From Pseudomonas oleovorans subsp. oleovorans (GTDB taxonomy: Bacteria > Pseudomonadota > Gammaproteobacteria > Pseudomonadales > Pseudomonadaceae): 64,000 nucleotides of DNA. The DNA is taken from positions 1-64,000 of the forward strand of contig NZ_NIUB01000002.1 of NCBI RefSeq assembly GCF_002197815.1, in the 5' to 3' direction. The position numbers and the translations under genes were made by a program. Positions within the stretch are counted from its first letter, which is position 1. Every line of letters starts with the position of its first letter. The notes beneath the pieces are model-generated. The model saw nothing but the letters and a program-made list of their open reading frames with translations, did not search any database and was not told the DNA's origin. This document shows, one piece after another, positions 57,042-64,000 of the stretch.

Positions 57042-57787
57042 TAGGAGCGCGCCTTAGCTTCCACCTGCTCGCTGGTCTTGCCGAAGCGACGCTGGCGGGT
57101 AGCGAAATCGGCCAGCGCCTTGCGCATGGCCTCGTGCTTGAAGTCCGGCCAATAGAGGTCGGAGAAGTACAGTTCGCTATAAGCCAACTGCCACAGAAGG
57201 AAGTTACTGATGCGGCGCTCGCCACCCGTACGGATGCACAGGTCGGGCAAAGGCAGGTCACCGGTAGCCAGACAACCCTGAAGCAATTGCGGGGTAATGT
57301 CTTCGGGCTGCAAATGACCTGCTTGCACCTCACGCGCCAGACGCTGAGCGGCCTGGGCGATATCCCACTGACCACCGTAGTTGGCTGCGATCTGCAAGGT
57401 GAAACGCCGGTTGCCGGCAGTCAGTTGCTCGGCTTCGCGCATGGCTGCCTGCAACTCGGGATGAAAGCGCGAGCGGTCCCCGATGATGCGCAGGCTAATG
57501 TCATTATCCAGCAGACGCTTGGCCTCACGACGCAGCGCACCGAGGAACAACTCCATCAGCGCGCCGACCTCTTCGGCCGGGCGCTGCCAGTTTTCACTAG
57601 AAAAGGCGAACAGGGTTAGCACCTCGACACCCGACTCGGCACAGACTTCGATTACCGCGCGAACCGCATCGACCCCGGCCTTGTGCCCTGCCACACCAGG
57701 CAACAGGCGCTTCTTCGCCCAGCGGTTGTTGCCATCCATAATGATGGCGACATGCCGCGGCACCGCCCCCTGCTTGTTCTTGTCCAT
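57041..57787 (-). CDS. uppS: undecaprenyl diphosphate synthase
   Basis: A 248-residue cis-prenyltransferase that makes the lipid carrier for peptidoglycan and O-antigen. The catalytic aspartate is in HVAIIMDGNNRWAKKR near residue 20, then LTLFAFSSENWQRPAEEVGALM and the C-terminal DLCIRTGGERRISNFLLWQLAYSELYF, cited in part, holding the product-release and metal sites. The start at 57787 (MDKNKQGAVPRHV) matches relatives. Confidence 0.97.
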   Translation of the reverse strand: MDKNKQGAVPRHVAIIMDGNNRWAKKRLLPGVAGHKAGVDAVRAVIEVCAESGVEVLTLFAFSSENWQRPAEEVGALMELFLGALRREAKRLLDNDISLRIIGDRSRFHPELQAAMREAEQLTAGNRRFTLQIAANYGGQWDIAQAAQRLAREVQAGHLQPEDITPQLLQGCLATGDLPLPDLCIRTGGERRISNFLLWQLAYSELYFSDLYWPDFKHEAMRKALADFATRQRRFGKTSEQVEAKARS

Positions 57788-57804
57788 GTATGGGCGCCGA
57801 GCCG

Positions 57805-58362
57805 TCAAACGGCCATCAGGTCCGCTTCTTTGACCTCGAGCGCCTTGTCTATGTCACCGATGAACTTGTCGGTGATTTTCTGCAGCTCGTCAGCGGCACG
57901 ACGCTCTTCGTCCTCGCTGATTTCCTTGGCCTTGGACAGTTTCTTCAGCTCGGCCAGGGCATCACGACGCACATTGCGCACCGCGACCTTGGCATCTTCA
58001 GCAACCCCACGCGCCTGCTTGGTGTAGCCCTTGCGGGTTTCCTCGGTCAGGGCTGGCATCGGTACGCGAATGGTAGTGCCGGCGCTGCTCGGGTTCAGGC
58101 CCAGGTCGGAAGTCAGAATGGCCTTCTCGATGGCGGCACTGAGGTTCTTGTCGTGAGCGACGATCTTTAGGGTGCGCGCATCTTCGACGGTGATCGCGGC
58201 TACCTGATTGAGCGGCATGTCGCTGCCCCAGGCCGGGACCTTGATGCTATCGAGAATGCTCGGATGGGCACGACCGGTACGAATGGAAGCAAGGTTGCGA
58301 CCCAGCGCCTCCAGGGACTTGCTCATGCGTTCCTGAGCGTCTTTCTTGATATCGTTGATCAT
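57805..58362 (-). CDS. frr: ribosome recycling factor
   Basis: A 185-residue factor that with EF-G splits post-termination ribosomes. [20 protein letters not shown] starts the three-helix bundle; the family block [36 protein letters not shown], noted in part, and [19 protein letters not shown] follow. It overlaps pyrH by four bases. A long in-frame extension to 58473 lies inside pyrH and is rejected. Confidence 0.97.
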   Translation of the reverse strand: MINDIKKDAQERMSKSLEALGRNLASIRTGRAHPSILDSIKVPAWGSDMPLNQVAAITVEDARTLKIVAHDKNLSAAIEKAILTSDLGLNPSSAGTTIRVPMPALTEETRKGYTKQARGVAEDAKVAVRNVRRDALAELKKLSKAKEISEDEERRAADELQKITDKFIGDIDKALEVKEADLMAV

Positions 58363-59102
58363 TGTGCATCCTCCTCGATCAGAGTTCCTTCGGCGCCACC
58401 CACTACAACGTTCAGCAGGGCGCCGGGCTTGTTCATGTTGAAGACCCGCAGCGGCATGTTGTGATCGCGGCACAGGCAGATGGCGGTCAGATCCATCACC
58501 CCCAGCTTGCGATCGAGCACTTCGTCATAGGTCAGGCGCTCGAACTTTTCGGCATGCGGGTCTTTGAACGGGTCGGCAGTGTACACGCCATCGACCTTGG
58601 TCGCCTTCAGTACCACGTCCGCATCGATCTCGATGGCACGCAGACAGGCGGCCGAATCGGTGGTGAAGAAGGGGTTGCCGGTACCCGCTGCGAAGATCAC
58701 CACCTCACCGGTTTTCAGGTGGCGCATGGCCTTGCGGCGATCGTAATGATCGGTCACGCCGACCATGGAAATCGCCGACATAACGATGGCCGGGATGTTC
58801 GAGCGTTCCAGCGCATCACGCATGGCCAGCGCGTTCATCACGGTCGCCAGCATGCCCATGTGGTCACCGGTAACGCGATCCATGCCGGCAGCGGACAGTG
58901 CTGCGCCGCGGAACAGGTTGCCACCACCGATCACCAGTCCGACCTGCACGCCGATGCCGACCAGTTGACCGACTTCCAGCGCCATGCGATCGAGCACCTT
59001 GGGATCGATGCCGAAATCTTCCGAGCCCATCAGGGCTTCGCCGCTAAGTTTGAGCAGAATGCGTTTGTAGCGAGGTTGGCGACCAGTCGTCTGCTGAGCC
59101 AT
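58359..59102 (-). CDS. pyrH: UMP kinase
   Basis: A 247-residue hexameric kinase converting UMP to [24 protein letters not shown] is the N-terminal phosphate loop, [20 protein letters not shown] follows, and [20 protein letters not shown] is the family core. The C-terminus [24 protein letters not shown] is typical. The start at 59102 matches relatives. A 188-bp gap with a hairpin separates it from tsf. Confidence 0.97.
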   Translation of the reverse strand: MAQQTTGRQPRYKRILLKLSGEALMGSEDFGIDPKVLDRMALEVGQLVGIGVQVGLVIGGGNLFRGAALSAAGMDRVTGDHMGMLATVMNALAMRDALERSNIPAIVMSAISMVGVTDHYDRRKAMRHLKTGEVVIFAAGTGNPFFTTDSAACLRAIEIDADVVLKATKVDGVYTADPFKDPHAEKFERLTYDEVLDRKLGVMDLTAICLCRDHNMPLRVFNMNKPGALLNVVVGGAEGTLIEEDAQ

Positions 59103-59235
59103 TGCAAGTCTCTCCTGCGGCGATATGAAATTCTTCTGTAACACGCTTGCGCGCTGCAATTATCCGGCACTTCGAACGTGCCGACGACCGTAGGTTGCAC
59201 GGCCGCTTGTATATTTGTCGCCCCTTATTCGGCAA

Positions 59236-59265
59236 AGAGGCCGCACGCGCAAGCGGGCAGCCTCT
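59236..59265 (-). terminator. hairpin downstream of tsf
   Basis: On the minus strand AGAGGC and GCCTCT pair around a GC-rich inner part, 26 bases after the tsf stop; the following sequence has only three Ts. It probably ends the rpsB-tsf transcript, at least partly. Confidence 0.5.
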
Positions 59266-59290
59266 CTGGGACAACTGGCCGAACCGCCGA

Positions 59291-60154
59291 TTACTGCTTG
59301 CTGGCAGCAACCTGAGCGGCAACTTCGGCAGCGAAGTCGGTCTCGGCCTTCTCGATACCCTCGCCCACTTCGTAACGAACGAAGGAAACGACTTCGGCAC
59401 CGGCCTTCTTCACCAGGTCACCGACCTTGACTTCCGGATCCATGATGAAGGCTTGCTCGACCAGACTGGCTTCGGCCAGGAACTTGGCGATACGGCCTTT
59501 GACCATGTTCTCTACGATGTTTTCCGGCTTGCCGGCGATCTTCTCGGCGTTCAGCTGCAGGAAGATTTCCTTTTCCTTGGCAACCAGCTCTTCGGAAACC
59601 TGGTCCGGCGACACGACAGCCGGGTTGGAGGCAGCGATGTGCATGGCAACGTGCTTGGCCAGTTCGTCGTTGCCGCCTTTCAGGACAACCAGAACACCGA
59701 TGCGGTGGCCGTGCAGGTAGGCACCAACGGTTTCGCCGGAAACAGCGGTCAGGCGACGGATGTTGACGTTCTCGCCGCACTTGGCAACCAGAGCTTCACG
59801 AGCCGATTCGCGGGAAGCGATCAGCGGAGCAGCGTCGGTCAGGTTCTTCTCGAAGGCTTCGTCGATGCTCTCTTTGACGAAAGCCTTGAAGTCGTCCTGC
59901 AGGGCCAGGAAGTCGGTCTGCGAGTTGACTTCGATGATCACACCACGACCACCTTCAACGCGAACGGCGATGGAGCCTTCAGCGGCGATGTTGCCGGCCT
60001 TCTTGGCAGCCTTGATGGCACCGGAAGCGCGCATGTCATCAATGGCTTTCTCGATGTCACCACCAGCAGCAACCAGGGCCTTCTTGCATTCCATCATGCC
60101 TTGGCCGGTACGCTCGCGCAGTTCTTTAACCAGGGCTGCAGTAATCTCTGCCAT
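59291..60154 (-). CDS. tsf: elongation factor Ts
   Basis: A 287-residue nucleotide exchange factor for EF-Tu. The N-terminal domain AALVKELRERTGQGMMECKKALVAAGGD is the family start, quoted in part. The core has VNSQTDFLALQDDFKAFV, as in Pseudomonas, rather than the ETDFVAR form of enterics, and ENVNIRRLTAVSG. It follows rpsB with a 279-bp gap holding a REP-like palindrome. Confidence 0.98.
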   Translation of the reverse strand: MAEITAALVKELRERTGQGMMECKKALVAAGGDIEKAIDDMRASGAIKAAKKAGNIAAEGSIAVRVEGGRGVIIEVNSQTDFLALQDDFKAFVKESIDEAFEKNLTDAAPLIASRESAREALVAKCGENVNIRRLTAVSGETVGAYLHGHRIGVLVVLKGGNDELAKHVAMHIAASNPAVVSPDQVSEELVAKEKEIFLQLNAEKIAGKPENIVENMVKGRIAKFLAEASLVEQAFIMDPEVKVGDLVKKAGAEVVSFVRYEVGEGIEKAETDFAAEVAAQVAASKQ

Positions 60155-60257
60155 CTTGAAAATCCTCTCGGTAGGTCTTCAACCAAATCAAATCTTTGAG
60201 TGGCAAAAAGGGGGCCTAGCACTAATGCCAGTCAGTTAAGCCGTTGCACTCGATCTT

Positions 60258-60319
60258 TGTAGGAGCCGGCTTGCCGGCGATCCGCCATAAAAAGCATCGC
60301 CAGCAAGCTGGCTCCTACG
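60258..60319. repeat. REP-like palindrome between rpsB and tsf
   Basis: TGTAGGAGCCGGCTTGCCGG and, inverted, CAAGCTGGCTCCTACG lie in the rpsB-tsf gap. The same TGTAGGAGC core occurs at 36110. Being inside a likely operon, it could affect mRNA stability or the ratio of the two products. Confidence 0.8.
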
Positions 60320-60433
60320 AAAAGCGCCCCCTCTACTGCAAGTAGGAGGGAGTGGTGACGAACTTATCTGATCAGCATTAGGCCTAGCCCCCTTCTTGCA
60401 CAGCGCATAACGCTAAATGCTTGGCGTTAACGC

Positions 60434-61174
60434 TTAGCCTTCGGCGCTCTCGGCAGCAGCTTCTTCGACGAACTCTTCAGTCGCGCCGCCAGCGTTGCTG
60501 CGACCACGGATCACAGCGTCGGCCATGGCACCCATGTACAGCTGGATGGCGCGGATGGCGTCGTCGTTACCCGGGATGATGTAGTCAACGCCTTCCGGGC
60601 TGCTGTTGGTATCGACAACGCCGATAACCGGGATGCCCAGCTTGTTGGCTTCGGTGATAGCAATGCGCTCGTGGTCAACGTCGATCACGAACAGAGCGTC
60701 CGGCAGACCGCCCATGTCCTTGATACCACCCAGGCTGCGATCCAGCTTTTCCAGATCCCGGGTACGCATCAGGGCTTCTTTCTTGGTCAGCTTGGCGAAG
60801 GTGCCGTCCTGGGACTGGGCTTCCAGCTCGCGCAGGCGCTTGATCGAAGCACGGATGGTCTTGTAGTTGGTCAGCATGCCGCCCAACCAGCGGTGGTCGA
60901 CGAACGGCGAGCCGCAACGAGTGGCTTCTTCGCGAACGATTTTGCCTGCGGAACGCTTGGTGCCAACGAACAGAATCTTGTTCTTGCCAGCAGCCAGCTT
61001 CTCAACGAACGACAGGGCGTCGTTGAACATCGGCAGGGTTTTCTCGAGGTTGATGATGTGAATCTTATTGCGCGCGCCGAAAATGTACTTGCCCATTTTC
61101 GGGTTCCAGTAACGGGTCTGGTGGCCGAAGTGCACACCGGCCTTCAGCATATCGCGCATAGTGACTTGGGACAT
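60434..61174 (-). CDS. rpsB: 30S ribosomal protein S2
   Basis: A 246-residue small-subunit protein. [20 protein letters not shown] begins the family, followed by [52 protein letters not shown] and [20 protein letters not shown]. The C-terminal tail is acidic and alanine-rich ([14 protein letters not shown]). The start at 61174 removes a 24-residue unrelated extension. It is divergent from map, with a 700-bp gap that contains a MITE-like element, one palindrome and no credible gene. Confidence 0.98.
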   Translation of the reverse strand: MSQVTMRDMLKAGVHFGHQTRYWNPKMGKYIFGARNKIHIINLEKTLPMFNDALSFVEKLAAGKNKILFVGTKRSAGKIVREEATRCGSPFVDHRWLGGMLTNYKTIRASIKRLRELEAQSQDGTFAKLTKKEALMRTRDLEKLDRSLGGIKDMGGLPDALFVIDVDHERIAITEANKLGIPVIGVVDTNSSPEGVDYIIPGNDDAIRAIQLYMGAMADAVIRGRSNAGGATEEFVEEAAAESAEG

Positions 61175-61375
61175 GATAGTTCCTTGATAAGTCGGGTTAG
61201 GCCTCCACGCATCCCAGTTTCCAACCCTCGAACTTGTCGAAGGCACCCAGGAAACCGTGTCGATACGTGTGTGGGTTTAGGCTTTCGGGCGCAGTGCCCG
61301 TAAAGCGGCGCGTTTTATACCACAGAAAGCAGCGACAAGCTACAAGGCAAACGCCGTAAACAGGGGCGAAGCCTA

Positions 61376-61568
61376 GGGTCTGTTGCCGTTTCGCGCACGG
61401 CCGCGACGGAGCCAGTTTTTGCGTGGGACCAGGCGCGAGACGCGAAGTTTGGTCGCCCAAATGAGCCGTCGAGTAACGACGTACCACGCAAAAACTGGCC
61501 CGTCCCTTCGGGTTGCGTGGCGCAATTTGGCGCAGCAACGCGGCTCGCGTCGAAACGGCAACAGACCC
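61376..61568. mobile_element. 193-bp MITE-like palindromic element
   Basis: The element starts GGGTCTGTTGCCGTTTCG and ends with its exact complement, so the terminal inverted repeats are at least 18 bases. TA flanks both ends (61374-61375 and 61569-61570). Inner segments also pair (GCCAGTTTTTGCGTGG with its inverted copy), so it can fold almost end to end. It has no transposase gene. Its ends resemble the IS5-family left end at 23128 (GAGGCTGTTGCCGTTT), which is likewise preceded by TA. Confidence 0.8.
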
Positions 61569-61599
61569 TAATGCCGATCAGATAAGGTTTTTTGCTCTT

Positions 61600-61670
61600 G
61601 CAGGGTGGGCTTCAGCCCACCAACGGCGGCCGGCGTGGGCTGAAACGGAGCGCCGCCCGACCCACCCTAC
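61600..61670. repeat. palindromic repeat with GGGTGGGCTTCAGCCCACC core
   Basis: CAGGGTGGGCTTCAGCCCAC is faced by GTGGGCTGAAACGGAGCGCC and then CGACCCACCCTA, giving nested inverted repeats in the rpsB-map gap. It looks like a further class of short Pseudomonas intergenic palindrome. Confidence 0.65.
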
Positions 61671-61874
61671 AAATCGAACCGACTGGCAACAGTTAAATTC
61701 CTTCCTATACGATTGCAGCGCCCGTAAACCAAGTGTCTAGGCGCTTAACTGACTGACATTAGGGCAAAGCCCGCTCATTAACACATGCGACTCGATGCTT
61801 GCAGCTGCCTTTGGGGCTTGCACCACGTAGCTGCTAATATATGCCCCTTTTCTGCGTACACTCGAGAGCCCGAT

Positions 61875-62657
61875 ATGACCGTCACCATCAAATCCGCCGA
61901 AGAAATCGAGAAAATGCGCGTGGCTGGCCGCCTGGCCGCCGAAGTGCTGGAGATGATCGGCGAGCACGTCAAGCCGGGCGTCACCACCGAAGAGCTGGAT
62001 CGCATCTGCCATGACTACATCGTCAACGTGCAGCAGGCCATCCCCGCCCCGCTCAACTACAAGGGCTTTCCCAAGTCGATCTGCACCTCGGTCAACCATG
62101 TGGTGTGCCACGGCATCCCCAGCGACAAGCCACTGAAAGACGGCGACGTGCTGAACATCGACGTCACCGTGATCAAGGACGGTTACCACGGCGATACCAG
62201 CAAGATGTTCATGGTCGGCAAGGTTGCCGAATGGGCTGAGCGCCTGGCCAAGGTCACCCAGGAGTGCATGTATAAAGGCATCGAACTGGTCAAGCCGGGC
62301 ACCCGCCTGGGCGACATCGGCGAAGTGATCCAGAAGCATGCGGAGAAGAACGGCTTCTCCGTGGTTCGCGAGTACTGTGGGCACGGCATCGGCGCCGTGT
62401 TCCATGAAGAGCCGCAGGTGCTGCACTACGGCAAGGCCGGCACCGGCATGGAGCTCAAGGAAGGCATGACCTTCACCATCGAGCCGATGATCAACCAGGG
62501 CCGCCCGGAAACCCGCCTGCTCGGCGACGGCTGGACCGCCATCACCAAGGACCGCAAGCTTTCCGCGCAATGGGAGCACACTGTGCTGGTCACCGCAGAC
62601 GGCTATGAGATCCTGACCCTGCGCAGCGACGACACCCTGCCGCGCACCTCGGCCTGA
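61875..62657 (+). CDS. map: methionine aminopeptidase type I
   Basis: A 260-residue enzyme removing the first methionine from new proteins. The two-metal site is seen in NIDVTVIKDGYHGDTSKMF (two Asp), GHGIGAVFHEEPQVLHYG (His), MTFTIEPMINQG (Glu) and QWEHTVLVTADGYEILTL (Glu), with the substrate histidine in CTSVNHVVCHGIP. The start at 61875 matches the family. It is upstream of glnD. Confidence 0.97.
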   Translation: MTVTIKSAEEIEKMRVAGRLAAEVLEMIGEHVKPGVTTEELDRICHDYIVNVQQAIPAPLNYKGFPKSICTSVNHVVCHGIPSDKPLKDGDVLNIDVTVIKDGYHGDTSKMFMVGKVAEWAERLAKVTQECMYKGIELVKPGTRLGDIGEVIQKHAEKNGFSVVREYCGHGIGAVFHEEPQVLHYGKAGTGMELKEGMTFTIEPMINQGRPETRLLGDGWTAITKDRKLSAQWEHTVLVTADGYEILTLRSDDTLPRTSA

Positions 62658-62663
62658 CCGCGA

Positions 62664-62720
62664 TCCGTAGGGTGCGCCGTGCGCACCATTGAAGCTTGTG
62701 GTGCGCATAGCGCGCCCCAC
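62664..62720. repeat. palindromic repeat with GTAGGGTGCG core
   Basis: CCGTAGGGTGCGCCGTGCGC pairs with GTGCGCATAGCGCGCCCCAC in reverse, between map and glnD. It shares its first 13 bases with the repeat at 32186-32253. Confidence 0.7.
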
Positions 62721-62742
62721 CTTATATAAGGAAGGCAACTGC

Positions 62743-64000
62743 ATGCCGCAGATGGACCCCGAACTGTTTGACCGCGGTCAGTTCCAGGCCGAGCTGGCCC
62801 TGAAATCCAGCCCCATCGCCGCATTCAAGAAGGCCATCCGCGGCGCGCATGAAGTGCTCGATGCGCGCTTTCGTGCCGGCCGTGACATTCGCCGCCTGGT
62901 CGAGGATCGCGCCTGGTTCGTCGATCAGATCCTGCAGGAAGCCTGGAAGCGCTTCACCTGGAGCGAGGATGCCGACATCGCCCTGCTCGCCGTTGGCGGC
63001 TACGGCCGTGGCGAGCTGCACCCTTACTCGGACATCGACCTGCTGATCCTGCTGGGCAGCAATGATCACGAAATCTTCCGCGAGCCGATCGAAGGCTTTC
63101 TCACCCTGCTCTGGGACATCGGCCTGGAAGTCGGCCAGAGCGTGCGCTCGGTCGACGAATGCGCCGAAGAGGCGCGCGCCGACCTGACGGTGATCACCAA
63201 CCTGATGGAAAGCCGCACCATCGCCGGCCCCGAACACCTGCGCCAGCGCATGCAGCAGGTGACCAGCACCGATCAGATGTGGCCGAGCAAGCACTTCTAC
63301 CTGGCCAAGCGCGACGAACGCAGAGCGCGTCATGCCAAGTACAACGACACCGAGTACAACCTCGAACCCAACATCAAGGGCTCGCCCGGCGGCCTGCGCG
63401 ACATCCAGACCGTGCTCTGGGTGGCGCGCCGCCAGTTCGGCACGCTGAACCTGCAAGCCCTGGTCGGCCACGGCTTCCTGCTGGAAAGCGAATACACCCT
63501 GCTGTCCTCCAGCCAGGAATTTTTGTGGAAGGTGCGCTACGCCCTGCACATGCTCGCCGGGCGCGCCGAAGACCGCCTGCTGTTCGATCACCAGGCCAAG
63601 ATCGCCGCCCTGTTCGGCTATCAGGACGGCGACGGCAAGCGCAGCATCGAACACTTCATGCAGAAGTACTACCGCGTAGTGATGGGGATTTCCGAGCTGT
63701 CGGACCTGATCAACCAGCACTTCGAGGAAGTGATCCTGCGCGCCGGCGAAAGCGGCCCGGCCACGCCCCTGAACAGCCGGTTCCAGGTGCGCGACGGCTA
63801 TATCGAAGTCACCCACCCGAACGTGTTCAAGCGCACGCCCTTCGCCATCATCGAAATCTTTGTGCTGATGGCGCAGCACCCGGAAATCAAGGGTGTACGT
63901 GCCGACAGCATCCGCCTGCTGCGTGACAGCCGCCACCTGATCGACGACGAGTTCCGCAAGGACATCCGCAACACCAGCCTGTTCATCGAGCTGTTCAAGT
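62743..64000 (+). CDS. glnD: bifunctional uridylyltransferase GlnD, 5' part
   Basis: The first 419 codons of a protein normally near 900 residues that adds and removes UMP on PII proteins in response to glutamine. The nucleotidyltransferase motif [19 protein letters not shown] is at about residues 85-103 with the paired aspartates. It is followed by [21 protein letters not shown] and [22 protein letters not shown], quoted in part, of the linker domain. The HD and two ACT domains lie beyond the window. AAGGAAGG precedes the ATG. The gene is cut only by the window edge. Confidence 0.97.
   Translation, partial: MPQMDPELFDRGQFQAELALKSSPIAAFKKAIRGAHEVLDARFRAGRDIRRLVEDRAWFVDQILQEAWKRFTWSEDADIALLAVGGYGRGELHPYSDIDLLILLGSNDHEIFREPIEGFLTLLWDIGLEVGQSVRSVDECAEEARADLTVITNLMESRTIAGPEHLRQRMQQVTSTDQMWPSKHFYLAKRDERRARHAKYNDTEYNLEPNIKGSPGGLRDIQTVLWVARRQFGTLNLQALVGHGFLLESEYTLLSSSQEFLWKVRYALHMLAGRAEDRLLFDHQAKIAALFGYQDGDGKRSIEHFMQKYYRVVMGISELSDLINQHFEEVILRAGESGPATPLNSRFQVRDGYIEVTHPNVFKRTPFAIIEIFVLMAQHPEIKGVRADSIRLLRDSRHLIDDEFRKDIRNTSLFIELFK

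Noticed and set aside
61373-61571. Two opposing 62-codon frames with near-identical ends
   Set aside because: They arise from the palindromic MITE-like element and are not genes.
62722-63936. 404-codon open frame on the minus strand
   Set aside because: It is antisense to glnD, which has a clear nucleotidyltransferase motif.

Overview
The window is a GC-rich, densely coded gammaproteobacterial chromosome segment. It is almost certainly from a Pseudomonas. The sequence families and, as I recall them, the P. aeruginosa gene orders (oprH-phoP-phoQ beside nap; yihY-arsC-wrbA-hda-purMN; rpoS-nlpD-pcm-surE-truD-ispF through eno to dnaE, lpx, bamA and map-glnD) all point there. A P. mendocina/P. 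oleovorans-type lineage is possible, but I cannot prove it without a search. No rRNA, tRNA or CRISPR array was seen.

Layout. (1) 1-3,200: an acyl-CoA dehydrogenase gene cut by what looks like an insertion sequence at the window edge, a divergent AraC-type regulator, and a ParD/RelE-type toxin-antitoxin pair. (2) 3,198-7,353: the Mg2+/antimicrobial-peptide-responsive set oprH-phoP-phoQ, with a four-copy 11-bp-phased operator before oprH and a large hairpin repeat between oprH and phoP, then an MFS exporter. (3) 7,500-12,170: napEDABC for periplasmic nitrate reduction, behind a probable ANR/DNR-type site, then a thioredoxin-like lipoprotein. (4) 12,200-23,000: a PilZ-domain protein, small conserved proteins, yihY, arsC-wrbA-DUF2069, hda, an AI-2E-family permease, DUF2066, purM-purN and DUF3108. 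(5) 23,100-25,250: a graveyard of mobile DNA made of a decayed IS5-family element and both ends of a reverse-oriented group II intron whose middle is occupied by a deleted IS66 element. The intron starts a few bases after the rpoS terminator. (6) 25,289-34,500: rpoS, nlpD, a DUF368 protein, pcm, surE, truD, ispF, then glutathione-dependent formaldehyde detoxification (fghA, adhC/frmA) with a divergent LysR regulator. (7) 34,630-64,000: an HPF-like protein and a long essential-gene block: ispD-ftsB, eno-kdsA-pyrG, tilS, accA, dnaE-rnhB, lpxB-lpxA-fabZ-lpxD-skp-bamA-rseP-dxr-cdsA-uppS-frr-pyrH, tsf-rpsB, and divergently map and the 5' part of glnD.

The long minus-strand block joins lipid A synthesis (lpxA, lpxB, lpxD), fatty-acid synthesis (accA, fabZ), outer-membrane assembly (skp, bamA), envelope-stress proteolysis (rseP), isoprenoid/undecaprenyl supply (ispD, ispF, dxr, uppS), phospholipid synthesis (cdsA) and translation (frr, tsf, rpsB). 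A terminator-like hairpin lies exactly between lpxD and fabZ. Several intergenic gaps carry REP-like palindromes, two related larger hairpin repeats, and one 193-bp MITE-like palindrome.

I did not find a convincing undescribed multi-gene system. The most rewarding points are the mobile-element mosaic behind rpoS, the MITE-like element with ends like the IS5 remnant, the oprH operator array and hairpin, the internal terminator in the envelope operon, and the PilZ protein with an unrecognised N-terminal region.
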